Positions 1-10,192 of a DNA stretch of 64,000 bases are shown in pieces. Location of the stretch: assembly GCA_905221605.1 (NCBI GenBank), contig CAJNDS010000424.1, forward strand, positions 188,478-252,477. The letters run 5' to 3'. The notes below the pieces were generated by a model. The model had not been told where the DNA came from. It did no database searches and worked only from the letters and a program-made list of their open reading frames with translations. Position numbers and translations under genes: made by a program. How positions within the stretch are numbered: position 1 is the stretch's first letter; each line of letters starts with the position of its first letter. The DNA comes from Symbiodinium natans. Its lineage: Eukaryota > Sar > Dinophyceae > Suessiales > Symbiodiniaceae.

Positions 1-1
1 G

Positions 2-1499
2 GTGCAGGTTTCCAGCGTGAATCGGCTCGTAGCCGCCGTGCCCCCGGAGCGTGTCACCTGGACCATGCTCAGCCCGGACAGCGTCCAGCTGCATTGGAAC
101 GTGAGGCCTTTGAACGACTGCTCCTTCCTTGCCTGGCAGGTCCATGCCCGTGCAGGAAGCATTGAGCTCACGCCTCCCGGCTGCCAAGGGCTCGTGAACC
201 TCTCAAGCACCTCGTGCATCGCCAACGGCTTTGCTACTGGCAACACCTACACCTTCTCAGTGACACTTCTGTGTGCCGATCCGGCCATTAGCAGCGAGCC
301 GTCGGAAGCGAGCGAGCCCTGGATGGTAGGCTCGGTGCCGACCCTGGTGTCAGCCGAATTCACGGCGGGCTACAGCACCCTGCTCCTGACATTTGACGTG
401 GTTGTGACAGCAGAACTGCTTACGCCAACCTCCTGCGCCGATGCCTTCAACGCAGTCCTCGGCCAGAAGTTCGGCAGTGAGTTTTCCTGCAACGTTGCCG
501 GGTCTCAGCTTGCAGTCACATTGGGAAGCGGAGCCACCCTGGTGCTTGGAGACTCCATCAGCTTGGTGACGGCGGCAGGCCTCGTAGCAGTCACATCGAG
601 TCTGCCGGTTGTCGAAGTCTCTGGCTTCCTGTCCGCCTCTCCTCCGGCTGTCTTACCGTGCGTGCCAGTGACGCTGCTCTTGCAGGCATCGGGCTCTGCG
701 GGCCGCGCGCTTCAGCTCGAGTGGTCTACGAGCTCCCAGTCACCAAACTTGGCCTCCGTGCTCGCGGCTGCCACGGCGGACTCCTCCACATCTGTAGAGC
801 TGTCGCCTGCAGTCTTGGCGAGCGTGCTGTCTGCGGCCCAGGTGCAGGACGGCCAGGGGCTCGATCTTGATGTGAGCGTTCAGGTGACAAATTGGCTGGG
901 TGACAGCAGCATGATGAGCACCTCTGTCAAACTGCTCAGCGACGGACAGCCCACAGCCAGCATCATGGCAGTTGGTCCAACTACGCTGACCCGATCCCTT
1001 GACGAGGACGTCGAGCTTGAGGTAGCAACAGGCATTGTGGCCCCCTGTAACCAGTCAGAGGAGGTCACTGGCACACCAGTTACCACCTGGCACTACAAGG
1101 CCAGTAGTTCTGCATCATGGACAACTCTCACTGAAGCAGGCTTGATGGATGCATCTCCCTTGCCAAACAGGGTGCGGGTGGCAGCCTTCGGGCTCGCCCC
1201 GGGAGTTCATGAGTTCCGGGCAACAGCAAGCCTGTCCTCGGAGGCGCAAGGAGCGCAAGAAGTGGTTTTCCATGTCACGGTGGCCGACATTCCCCCCCCG
1301 ACCCTTGAGGTCACGGGGCCTCGAAGTGTTGGGGTTGGATGTGACCTGCAACTGGCCACTTCATGGACCGGCGTGGTCCACCCTAGTGCCACGATCGTCT
1401 ATGCCTGGACGTGTCACCAACCAAGCAGTTGCAATTCCACCATCTCAAATTTCGCCAGCGGAGGCGCAGGCAGTACCGAGGCAGGCCTCCAGCTTCCTG
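2..1499 (+). CDS. REJ/polycystin-like protein, first visible exon (5' partial)
   Basis: The reading frame is open from the window edge, so the start lies upstream. About 500 residues are visible. Residues 15-105 look like a fibronectin-III-type beta domain (Trp near 35, ending in a Tyr-rich strand YTFSVTLLC). The next part matches the receptor-for-egg-jelly (REJ) style: LEWSTSS, a long Ser/Thr/Val-rich beta region, repeated Cys-Val/Pro motifs, YAWTC near the end. REJ regions occur in extracellular parts of polycystin-1-type membrane proteins and in protist surface proteins. No signal peptide or membrane helix is visible in this piece. The exon ends at CTTCCTG followed by a GT donor, because the next exon at 1621 continues in phase. 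Family call from sequence style only; exact ligand or role unknown. Confidence 0.65.
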
Positions 1500-1620
1500 G
1501 TGGCCCAGTGGTATACCCTCTACCCCCTTCTTTTTGGGTTCTGGGTTCCCTTAAACTTATAGAGTAACCAGCCCCCCCAAAAGGGTGCCCTTAGTAAAGT
1601 ATGGTGGCTGGGCGACCAAG
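1500..1620 (+). mobile_element. Introner-like TIR element (family C), copy 1, equal to a whole intron
   Basis: The 121-bp interval starts GTGGCCCAGTGG and ends TGGCTGGGCGACCAAG. The reverse complement of its end (CTTGGTCGCCCAG) resembles its start, so it has terminal inverted repeats. Removing it from GT to AG joins two open exons in phase. Related copies lie at 10740-10843 and 16043-16153, and a degenerate one lies in DIM1 intron 1. Confidence 0.6.
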
Positions 1621-1676
1621 GCTCAGTGGGAGCGAGCTTGCCCTGGGAAGCTACAGATTCCGTCGGCACCCTAGCC
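1621..1676 (+). CDS. REJ-like gene, small exon
   Basis: Fifty-six bases, beginning after CCAAG. With the final G of the preceding exon it reads GSVGASLPWEATDSVGTLA with no stop. It continues in phase 0 after a GT donor at 1677 into the exon at 2051. The residues fit the strand preceding the Tyr/Val-rich core of REJ-type domains. Confidence 0.5.
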
Positions 1677-2050
1677 GTGATCTGACCTTTGAGCAATCGG
1701 CGCTCTTTGTCGTTTTTCTCTCGCATCTCCAATCCGCCATGGTGGCCCCCCTAAACCCCAAACCCCAACCCCAAACCCTAAACCCTTTAGGTGTGACTAT
1801 GACGCAATACATCCCGGGCCATTTCACGATCTTCAGCGTTGCAGAGGCCGCTGGCACCTCTCGCTGTGGCCGACTCAGGGTCCTAGAGCTTGGAGCCTGC
1901 AATCATTAGAGTATTGTACTATTGTGCTCTCCTAGAATCATATGATACTGATTGAGCATTGTATGAAAAAGACTCGTGTTAGTACCGTATCCTATTAGCA
2001 CATTATTAAAGAAATATTCTTGTGCTTCTATTCACAGAGCCTGCTGACAG

Positions 2051-2153
2051 GTGACGATTGCCGTGCAGTCGGGAGGCCCCCTGCCAGTCCAGATCGCGAC
2101 ACCGTGGAGCCGCATGGACCGGATCTCCTTGCAGGCTGACAGGGCCTCGAGGA
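2051..2153 (+). CDS. REJ-like gene, exon
   Basis: Preceded by CTGACAG. It reads VTIAVQSGGPLPVQIATPW and further in phase 0 with the exon at 1621, and ends at the border with a TTTAGGG array (GGA then GTTTAGGG). The right boundary is uncertain by a few bases because both a GA and a GT donor are possible. Confidence 0.5.
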
Positions 2154-2775
2154 GTTTAGGGTTTAGGGTTTTTGTTTAGGGGGTTTGGGGGGTTTGGGGG
2201 GTTTAGGGGGCTTACATGGGGGGTTTTGGGATGTTCAGGGTTCATGTAGGGCTTGCCATTAGCTCCTCAGAATGCTCGACAACCCTGGAGAACCCTCGGC
2301 CCGACAACTCTCAGGCCCCCTAAGCCCTAAACATTAAAATGCGTGCCCTAAATCCTGGATCACCCTGGGGTTTAGGGTTTAGGGTTTAGGGTTTAGGGTT
2401 TAGGGTTTAGGGTTTAGGGCCATTTCAAGACTTTGATCTTCGACTTTCTTTGCAGACACTCGACGCAAGCTCCCACAGCCTCAAGCATGAGAATGGCATT
2501 GCCATCACCTGAACAACTGCACGATGTACATGCTGGTGGAAGAAATCTGCTAGAAGGCTCCGGGAAAGAGAAGCAGGTGACAACAAGGGTTCCACGTACC
2601 CTAAGTTGTAGTTCAAAACCTGAGAGACTTCTATCCACTTATTACTTATTTATATTGTTATGATTAAATTGTTGTTATTATTATTATTATTACTATTCTT
2701 ATTCTGATTGTTAATAGTGTGATTGTTTTTGATTATTATTAGTATTAATATTCTGATTGTGAGTAGTATAAGCAG

Positions 2776-2882
2776 ACATGCCACCAGAGCCGCTAGCCAG
2801 GCACCAGAGCTCAAAGTGCCAATTGTGGCCACGATTGGCAGCGAAGGTGGGTGCCAGGCCGGGGGGGCGCAAGCTTCAGCAA
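2776..2882 (+). CDS. REJ-like gene, candidate exon
   Basis: Open segment after AAGCAG, reading ATRAASQAPELKVPIVATIG and onward. It ends exactly where GTTTAGGG begins, so the telomere-like array provides the GT donor. Its phase with neighbouring exons was not resolved. Confidence 0.35.
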
Positions 2883-3217
2883 GTTTAGGGTTTCTAGGGT
2901 TTAGGGTTTAGGGTTTAGGGTTTAGGGTTTAGGGTTTAGGGTTTAGGGTTTAGGGTTTAGGGTTGGAATTCCTAAGCACTATAGACCCGAAACCTCTGAA
3001 CCCACTAAAGTCCGCCAACCCTAAACCCCTGAACCATCCTAGACTCCTAAGCCCGAAATTTCCTTACCCCGAAGCCTTACACTCCCAATACCCTAAGCCC
3101 TAAACCCTAAACCCTAAACCCTAAGCCCTAAACCCTAAACCCTAAACCCTAAACCCTAAACCCTGAACCCTGAACCCTGAACCCTAAGCCCTATCCTGCC
3201 GCCTTTCGCAGCTTCAG

Positions 3218-3279
3218 GTCCCCAGCGGCGCCGCCTTCAAGTGGGTGCTGGCCAAAGAGGAAGCAGCTTGGTCTCTAAG
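3218..3279 (+). CDS. REJ-like gene, candidate exon
   Basis: After TTCAG the frame reads VPSGAAFKWVLAKEEAAWSL, and CTAAG is followed by a GT donor. The F-K-W pattern resembles the Y-x-W strand of REJ domains. A C-strand array lies to the left and a G-strand array to the right. Frame assignment is likely but not proven. Confidence 0.4.
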
Positions 3280-3535
3280 GTTGGAGGGTTTAGGGTTTGG
3301 GGTTTAGGGTTTAGGGTTTAAACCATGGGGGCATGGTCCCTTACCCTTCTTTAAAGGGGTTTGAAGGGATCCGAAGCATGGGCCCTTATTGGATCACGTA
3401 TCGTCGCTGAGTGAGGGTTTGGGTTTAGGGCGTGGGGTTTTGGGTGTTTAGGGTTCTGAGTGTTTACCCTAAACCCTAAACCCAAAACCCCAAACCCTAA
3501 ACCCCGAACTCCCTGAACCCCATGTCATCCCGCAG

Positions 3536-3600
3536 GCCAGCCGTGAGTTCCCACCTAGGAATCTGGACACAGACCTAGCATACGATTTGATGAAGAACCC
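3536..3600 (+). CDS. REJ-like gene, weak exon candidate
   Basis: After CCCGCAG the frame reads ASREFPPRNLDTDLAYDLMK. It stays open until about 3681, so the right boundary is unclear. Position right of a CCCTAAA array agrees with other exons here. Confidence 0.25.
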
Positions 3601-4295
3601 CCCCAAAAAGATAGAAGACAATCCCTATATTGCATTTTTAAGGAAGAACATTTTGGCATTTCGGGGGTTCTTAAGCAAATAGTACACTACTAGTTGTTTG
3701 AGTCGAAGAATATGTTGCTACTTTTTGTTCGTTTAATTTTCTGAAGCAAACGGACATAGTGCGGCATCGTCGCCAAAGGCACCCCAGCAGATCGTCAGCA
3801 TTTTGGACAGCACCACTACCGCAGGCCCGGCAAAAGCATGTTTAGGGTTCAGGGTTCAGGGTTTAGGGTTCAGGGCTTAGGGTTTAAGGTGTAGGGTTTG
3901 GGGTGTAGGGGTTAAGGGTTTCGGTTTCCCCTTAACCTTAACCCCGCGTGGGCGGTTGACTCTGTCTTCCTCAGTGCCTGGCCCTGCACTTTCTGACCGG
4001 CGAGATGTTGACACAAAGCGGAGGGTCCTTACAAACCCCCAGTCCTGAACTCCCTAAACTTTTGCTGAGATTCTCCAAACCCTAAACCCTAAACCCTAAA
4101 CCCTAAACCCTAACCCCTAAACCCCTAAACCCCTAAACCCCTAAACCCCTAAACCCCTAAACCCCTAAACCCCTAAACCCCTAAACCCCTAAACCCCTAA
4201 ACCCCGAAATCCCTAAATCCCTAAACCCTAACTCTAACACCTAAACCCTAAACCCTAAACCCTAAACCCCAAGCCCTCCTCATCCACTGGTTGAG

Positions 4296-4400
4296 CACGA
4301 GCCGGAGGTGTATCCCTTGCGGTGTCGACCACGGACTTCACCAGCACGGCCCTGGTGCCTTCGACCACCTACGTCTACGCCCTCCTGAGCGCCATGGCCT
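4296..4400 (+). CDS. REJ-like gene, exon with FN3-like strand
   Basis: Begins after TTGAG and reads GGVSLAVSTTDFTSTALVPS then TTYVYALLSAMA. It ends in phase 1 (GCC T) with a GC donor, GCTTAGG. The exon at 5349 completes the Cys codon and continues in frame. The exon at 8099-8211 has the same end structure (phase 1 within a Cys codon, then the array), so the two are probably duplicated modules. Confidence 0.55.
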
Positions 4401-4480
4401 GCTTAGGTTTTACGGTTTAGGGTTTAGGGTTTAGGGCTTAGGGTTTAGGGTTTAGGGTTTTGTGGTTTATGTTGCATTAT

Positions 4481-4588
4481 TTGGGATGTTCCCCCTTATC
4501 CTAGCAGTCCTTAGTAGGGATTGTAGTACCCCTAGTACAATCAGTACAATCCCTGTGAAGGATTGCTAGTATAAGGGGCACATCCCAA
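4481..4588. mobile_element. MITE-like palindrome, family A, copy 1
   Basis: The element starts TTGGGATGTTCCCCCTTAT and ends in the near reverse complement, ATAAGGGGCACATCCCAA. The flanks carry GCATTA on both sides, a possible target duplication. It lies inside the intron 4401-5348. Relatives are at 38745-38896 and, partly, about 34945-35052. Confidence 0.6.
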
Positions 4589-5348
4589 CGCATTAAGACC
4601 CCAAAAGTTATATTCCCTTAGGGATCCTTAAGTTTTAAGAGGGTCCCCAAAACCCAAGGGGACAATCTTGAGGGTCCAAGGTAGAACCTCTAGATCTTAT
4701 GTCATTCTTCTCTTATGAAGGTTCGTGTCGCATCGTGTATGGCCATAAGCCATAAGAATCACTGCTTCGTATGACCATTTCGTTATTTCCTCAGTATCAT
4801 CTTCATTTTTACACCACATGGGGATCTTTGTTGGTTGGGGTGGGAAGCGGGGGATGTTGGAGGTTTAGAGGCTGAGGTGTTTTAAGGGTCAGGGTCTAGG
4901 GTTTGAGGGGTCCAGTTCTTAAATCCTCCCAAGGAGCCGCATACCCCTTAGTTAAGGAGTAGAGCTGAAACCATCTTTAAGGGTCCCGATGGAAATGAAG
5001 GTATATTCCTTAAGTACTCTAGGGGCCTTGGGGTCTTCGGGCGAAGAAAGCCGGTGATACGGATCCTACTAGGGTTTAGGGTTAGACCTGACCTTTGAAA
5101 AAGTAAGGGCCTTTCTAGGGCTGTCTATGGGGGTTCTATCTAAGAGTAGCTCTACGGGCCCTTAGTAAGGTCCCTTACCTCCCTTAAAAGGGTTCTGATG
5201 TATAGGCCCTTAACTTGTGCAGGGAATAGAAGGGGTATGTCCCTAACCCCTAACCCCTAACCCCTCACCCCTAAACCCTAAACCCTAAACCCTAAACCCT
5301 AAACCCTAAACCCTAAACCCTAAACCCTAAACCCTTCCTGGTATGGAG

Positions 5349-5455
5349 GTGCCGCGAACGCGTCCCACCTCGCGTTGGGCGAGCAGTCCGGGTCCCTGCA
5401 AGATGCGGCGATCTACGGCCTCTCCGTCACACTGCCGCGGGGCCTGCACCTTCAG
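5349..5455 (+). CDS. REJ-like gene, exon
   Basis: Follows the AG of TATGGAG. It joins the exon ending at 4400 in phase (T plus GT gives Cys) and reads AANASHLALGEQSGSLQDAA, then IYGLSVTLPRGLHLQ. It ends at CAG before a GT donor. The intron removed (4401-5348, GC to AG) has TTTAGGG repeats at its start and CCCTAAA repeats at its end. Confidence 0.55.
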
Positions 5456-5879
5456 GTGTTTGAGGGAGCTCTTAGCTTTTTAAACAGGGTTTGGGGTTTA
5501 GGGTTTTAGGGTATAGGGCTGCCGTCTCTCGGCTAAGTTAAGGCCCCTCTGCTACAGACACATGAGTACCAGTTTGTAATGTTTTTATCGTTTTGTTGTC
5601 ATCGCCGTTCTTCTTCTCGTCATCGCGATCATTCATTATTGAGTATTGATCACCATAACTACTAGGCATGAACTCGGTATCAGTTCTGAATTCTTCAGGT
5701 TAAAAGGAACCCTCTGCGCACGCATTCTGCAGATGCAGCCCTCGCCACCTTTCTCCAAAGACCATCCTCTTGACCTCAACTCAGGTCCTCCCAAGAAAGA
5801 ACAAGAGCGTAACAACCTAAACCCCGAACCCGAAACCTGCCGGAAAAGGTATCCCTATTTTCACCCTCAACCCTCAGCC

Positions 5880-5911
<32 letters not shown>

Positions 5912-5962
5912 ACCCTAAACCCTAAACCCTATACCCTAAACCTTTCCTAGACCCCTCCCTGA

Positions 5963-6045
5963 GGTCCTTGCCCTTCGTGGCAGACGCGCCGCCCTCCTCG
6001 GGTCGTGCGGTCGTTAGCCCAGAGATTGGGGAGGCTCTGAAGCTG
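5963..6045 (+). CDS. REJ-like gene, candidate exon
   Basis: The frame LPFVADAPPSSGRAVVSPEI followed by GEAL matches the characteristic REJ segment in which a Pro-Pro-Ser-Gly turn leads to a Val-Ser-Pro strand. Boundaries are approximate. A TTTAGGG array starts directly after it. Confidence 0.45.
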
Positions 6046-6630
6046 GGACTTGGGTTTAGGGTTTAGGGTTTAGGGTTTAGGGTTCAGGGTCTAGGGTTTA
6101 GGGTTTAAGGTTTGGGAACCCGTTGGAAAGGGTTTAGGACTTTAGGGTTTGGGGCAGAGGGCTTAGGGCTGAGGGTTTAGGATTTCGGGTTTAGAGTTGA
6201 GATGGTTCGGGGGGCCCTAAGAAGGAAAGGTTCCCAGCAAGGGTACCTTCTTTGCCCTTGTACAGGACCATGCTGACTCAGTATGGAGGGTTGGTAAGTT
6301 GGGTTTTGGGGAGTATTAAAGGGTTCCTAGAAGATACTAAGTAGACTTACTAAGTCGAAAGGGCTTCCAAGTAGAGGGGCCATAAGATACCTAAACTAAC
6401 CAGCTGAGCCAAGGAAGAGCAAGTTCCGCCTGGCGACAGAGGAGTGGTCGGACGAGGAGAACATCGCGGGTTCGGTTTTTCGGGTGCTGCCCCTTCGGGG
6501 CCTGGGGGGTTGTTTAACCCACAAGATGGGAAACAGACCTTGAACAAATAGAGGTTGGATTTCGATGGAAACCCGAAACCCCTCAACCCCCCACCCCCAG
6601 GGATTAGGGTTTCGGATTTAGGGAAGACAG

Positions 6631-6697
6631 GACGCATCGACGCTGGACTACGCGTTCTACATCTTCCCTCTCGGCGACACCTACACAGTGTCGGAAG
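6631..6697 (+). CDS. REJ-like gene, exon
   Basis: After AAGACAG it reads DASTLDYAFYIFPLGDTYTV, the Tyr-x-Phe strand expected in a REJ domain. It ends GAAG before a GT donor in phase 1 and joins the exon at 6776 in frame. The intron between them is only 78 bp and is filled with degenerate C-strand repeats. Confidence 0.55.
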
Positions 6698-6775
6698 GTC
6701 GCATTCCCCTAGCAAAACCCAAAACCCCAGACCCGACATCCCCAAGAATCGAACACCCAAACCCAACACTCGCAG

Positions 6776-6831
6776 GTTCGGACGGAACCCTTCAGTCAAC
6801 GCCGACCTTCGAGACGCTTGGCTTGAGGAAG
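6776..6831 (+). CDS. REJ-like gene, exon
   Basis: Starts after CTCGCAG. With the preceding exon it reads GSDGTLQSTPTFETLGLRK. A GC donor is likely after GAGGAAG. An alternative frame is also open here, but the phase from the upstream exon selects this one. Confidence 0.5.
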
Positions 6832-7239
6832 GCAGTTGGAGCTTTGGGCTTCTAGGTTTAGAGTTCCCCCCCCCCCCCCGCAAAACTCCTAAACTCCAGA
6901 CTCTAAACAAACCCTAAACCCTAAACCTAAACCCAAAACTCCAGACTCTAAACCTTGCAAACCCTGCAAGCCCACCAAAAATCTTAGCTCTCCCGCCGGC
7001 CCCCAGAGAGGGTTCAAGGGTTCTTGAACTTCTGGCACCCTAAGCCGCAAGCCCTACAACCAAACGGTGTGCAGGGGCTGTAGAGTTCAGATTTGCGCAA
7101 ACCCAAAACCCTAAACCCACCAAGCTGGAGGATGCCAACGATTGAATGGAGCGATCCCTCCAGCCCGCAGCCGCTCGACTTAGCCCAAAGCCAAAAATCC
7201 CGAGTAATATAGGGTTTAGGGTTTAGGGCTATTAAAATG

Positions 7240-7330
7240 GGGGGCTCAATAGTTGAATAGGGTTTTGGGCGTCTAATATAGAGGGACCATAAGAAATTAC
7301 TATTATATAGTAATTATTCCGACCCCTATA
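7240..7330. mobile_element. Dispersed short repeat, family F, copy 1
   Basis: About 90 bp from a TAGTTGAATAGG-like start to AGTAATTATTCCGACCCC. Related copies lie at about 25722-25815 and 43545-43650. The ends are weakly inverted. No coding content. Confidence 0.4.
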
Positions 7331-8098
7331 TTAGGGCACGATCAGCCCCCCGACCCTCATGGCCAAACAATCCTCGAGCTCCTAACCTGTCTAAGGGTAG
7401 TTTGGGCCGTGAGTATCGTCCCTTACCCTTGTTTATAGGGTTTAGGGCCCTCAATAATGTATAGTTTATACAAGGGTTATGGAGCAGGAGACCCAAATTA
7501 AGGGCTCATACTTGGAACCGTAGAAACCTTGCTTGGTGTTTTTATGCACACGCGCATGACCCGAAGATCAGAAATCAGGCGCCCCTAAGCCACATAAGTT
7601 GTCGTCATCTGTGTCGCTACCCCCGGGGCCCGTCTCTAAGAGAACCTAGGACCCGGAGGAGGCCCTTATTCCCTTTTTGGGGGGGTTTGATTCCCCAAGA
7701 TCATTCAAACCAGAAGGGCACCTTTGTCATGCCTAGCTTACTCCTGGGTCCTGGGTCTAGGAGCCCCCTCCTAGAAGAGAAGTATGTTGAGTTGTAGTTG
7801 CTTTGGAAGGATTGTTTCGAAATTTTAGGTTCCTTTGGCTCACCCGTAGATGAAGCACTAGCCGCTTCGCACTTTCGCTGGCTTGGGTTGCCCAAAGAGC
7901 CCAATACCCCTTAATTAAGGAGTATACCTTAGTTTATAAAAATGGATCCTTAATATGATTTAAGGAATATTCCTGAATTAAGGGGTATTGGGCTCTTTTG
8001 GTGTCCTGAACCCTGAATCCTAACCCCAAACCCTAAATCCCAAACCCCAAACCCTAAACCCGAAACCCTAAACCCTGAACCCTGAACCCTAAGCCCAG

Positions 8099-8211
8099 GT
8101 ACTGGACCAAGTTCAGTGGACTGCTGATTAGTGTCTGGGGATCCTCAGCCAGCATCTCCGGATTGGACCTGGCAAGCGGCACCTACTACACAGTTGCCCG
8201 TGCCTGGTCGT
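8099..8211 (+). CDS. REJ-like gene, exon with FN3-like strand
   Basis: After GCCCAG it reads YWTKFSGLLISVWGSSASIS, then GLDLASGTYYTVARAWS. It ends TCG T, followed by GTTTAGGG used as the donor and splitting a Cys codon. Same ending as the exon at 4296-4400, so these appear to be repeated extracellular modules. Confidence 0.55.
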
Positions 8212-8870
8212 GTTTAGGGTTCAGGGTTTAGGGTTTAGGGTTTGGGGTTTGGGGTTTGGGGTTTGGGGTTTGGGGTTTAGGGTTTAGGCAGGCCCTTCAT
8301 ATTTTCCCTCATTGGGTTTAAGCGGATCATTGGGGTATTTTCAGAAGGTCTTCAGGTAGGTTCTAGGTTTGCAAGTGCCCCAAGTTGAGACGTCCCTAAG
8401 CAAAGCACCATCAGCTCATGCTCAGTATTCAAGTTGCAAGTTTAGGGCGTTTAGGGCCTGTCGTTTAGGGCCTTAGGCTTAGAGACAAGCGTGATGAATC
8501 CGTGATGAACACTGTAGCTGTGCATCTGCAGCCCGCGCCACATCCTGGTTCATCTTGATATCGCAGCCGCCGCGCAAGCTGTTCAGGGCTTCGGGTGTTG
8601 GATCCCTTGGTCGCCTACACCCTACACCCTACACCCTACACCCTAAACCCTAAACCCGAAACCCTAAACCCTAAACCCTAAACCCTAAACTTTAATAAGC
8701 CCTAAACCCTAAATCCTAAACCCCACTCTATTTCAGGGTTCAGAGATAGTTGTCAGTAAGGGTAATAAGCAAGGCCGTCGGTGTATGATGACCGTACTTG
8801 AGGCATTCCTGGCCCGACTTGGGAAGTACCCATGAAGCTCCAAGTGCTGTCTGTCTCCAAGCCCTAGAAT

Positions 8871-9062
8871 ACCCAAAACCCCCAAAACCCCCAAAACACC
8901 CAAAACACCCAAAGCACCCAAAACCCCCAAAACCCCCCCAAAACCCCCCAAACTCCCAAAAACCCCAAAACCCCCCAAACTCCCAAAAACCCCAAAACCC
9001 CCAAAACCCCCAAAACCCCCAAAACCCCCCAAAACCCCCAAAACCCCCAAAACCCCAAACCC
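8871..9062. repeat. Degenerate CCCCAAAA-type array
   Basis: An irregular run of CCCAAAAC and CCCCCAAAA units about 190 bp long. It gives low-complexity open frames on both strands (Pro/Lys-rich or Gly/Phe/Trp-rich) that should not be taken as genes. Confidence 0.85.
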
Positions 9063-9105
9063 CCTCCGAAATCCGAAGCCCCCACAGCCCCCTAAAAGGC
9101 GCCAG

Positions 9106-9217
9106 GGACCACCTGGGCGGTGTGGCTTCCACGGCGGTTTTAGGCCCCTGGGTGCGGCAGCCCTCCACGCTGTCCACGGCCGACCTGACCAACGCCCTGG
9201 CAGCTTGCCCAGGGGGG
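9106..9217 (+). CDS. REJ-like gene, candidate exon
   Basis: Following CGCCAG, the frame DHLGGVASTAVLGPWVRQPS then TLSTADLTNALAACP is open. It ends in a GT donor close to a TTTAGGG array. The helix-like Thr-Asn-Ala-Leu pattern fits the linker after REJ domains in polycystins. Boundaries uncertain. Confidence 0.4.
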
Positions 9218-9677
9218 TTTGAGAGAAGGGTTTCGGGTGTAGGGTTTAGGGTTTCAGTAGTAGGGCTGAGTAGGGTTTGGTTTATGTTTGTCTAGGGCTT
9301 GGTGGGCTTTATTGGCTGAGGTTTGTAGGGTACAGGGTCCTTCAGGTGGACCCGGCAGCATGCCGACAGGCCGCGTCTCCACCTCACAACCTAGCATCAG
9401 CTCCCTTAGAATATTATGTAGGGTCCCTTTTTGTACCCTGAATATGAGGGGCGCGGGGGGGAGGGGGGCTTCTAATAGCAACCCGAAAAGGGACCATAAC
9501 TTTGAGAAGTGGCCATGTGCTCTTAGTGGGGTTCTTTTGGGTACCGAATGCCCTATCAAGAGCTCGTCGCACCGGAGCCATAATGCCCCTTGATTAGGGA
9601 GTCTAAGGGAACGGTTGAAGCAAGTGACCCGAAGCCCTAAACCCTCAGCTTCCAATAGTCACCGCCTTCGAAGGCAG

Positions 9678-9743
9678 CTGTGCAGCAGTCCAGCGATCCA
9701 AACAAGATCTTGTCATCGCTCAATGCCGTCACGGAGATGTCAG
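9678..9743 (+). CDS. REJ-like gene, exon
   Basis: Reads [20 protein letters not shown] and S, ending TCAG before a GC donor in phase 1. The exon at 10098 completes the codon. Two acceptors are possible (after 9677 or after 9685). The amphipathic helical content resembles the region between REJ and GPS segments in polycystin-type proteins. Confidence 0.5.
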
Positions 9744-9806
9744 GCAAAGGGCACCGTGGGGTCGACAGATTTCGGCCAAGGTATATTCCAATTTAAAGGG
9801 GATGGT

Positions 9807-9810
<4 letters not shown>

Positions 9811-9844
<34 letters not shown>

Positions 9845-10075
9845 CACACACAAACATGCATACAAGTATATATATATATATATGTATATGTATATATGTA
9901 TATGTATGTGTGTATATATATATATATATATGTGTGTAGGTGTGTGCAATATGTACATATACAATATACATATATATATGCACATATATATATATACACA
10001 AATATATACGCACATATACATTCATATATATATATATATATATATATATCGATATGTAAATATACACACACACAC
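9811..10075. repeat. TA/TG microsatellite in an intron
   Basis: Long (TA)n with interspersed TG, CA and ATAC units, inside the intron 9744-10097. It generates Tyr/Ile/His-rich false reading frames on both strands. This intron is the one well-phased case with no telomere-like array. Confidence 0.9.
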
Positions 10076-10097
10076 ACCTATTCCCTGGTTAGGTGCA

Positions 10098-10192
10098 GTC
10101 AACGACACCAGCGCAGAAGCGAAGCGGGAGGTCACCAACCTGGCCCTCTCTGCGTTGGAGAGCGTAACTTCCATTGCGGCTGCCCCAGAAGG
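10098..10192 (+). CDS. REJ-like gene, exon
   Basis: After GGTGCAG; with the preceding G it reads [20 protein letters not shown] and [11 protein letters not shown] in phase. It ends GAAGG, immediately followed by GTTTAGGG as the GT donor. The phase to the exon at 10589 is correct, so this intron (10193-10588) begins precisely with the telomere-like array. Confidence 0.6.

Noticed and set aside
7121-7180. Additional REJ exon after a CCCTAAA run
   Set aside because: The most promising frame (LEDAND) stops at once; no donor or phase support.
8733-9192. Gly/Phe- or Trp/Gly-rich minus-strand proteins and a Pro/Lys-rich plus-strand protein
   Set aside because: Low-complexity CCCCAAAA-type repeat; only the part after 9106 has exon-like composition.
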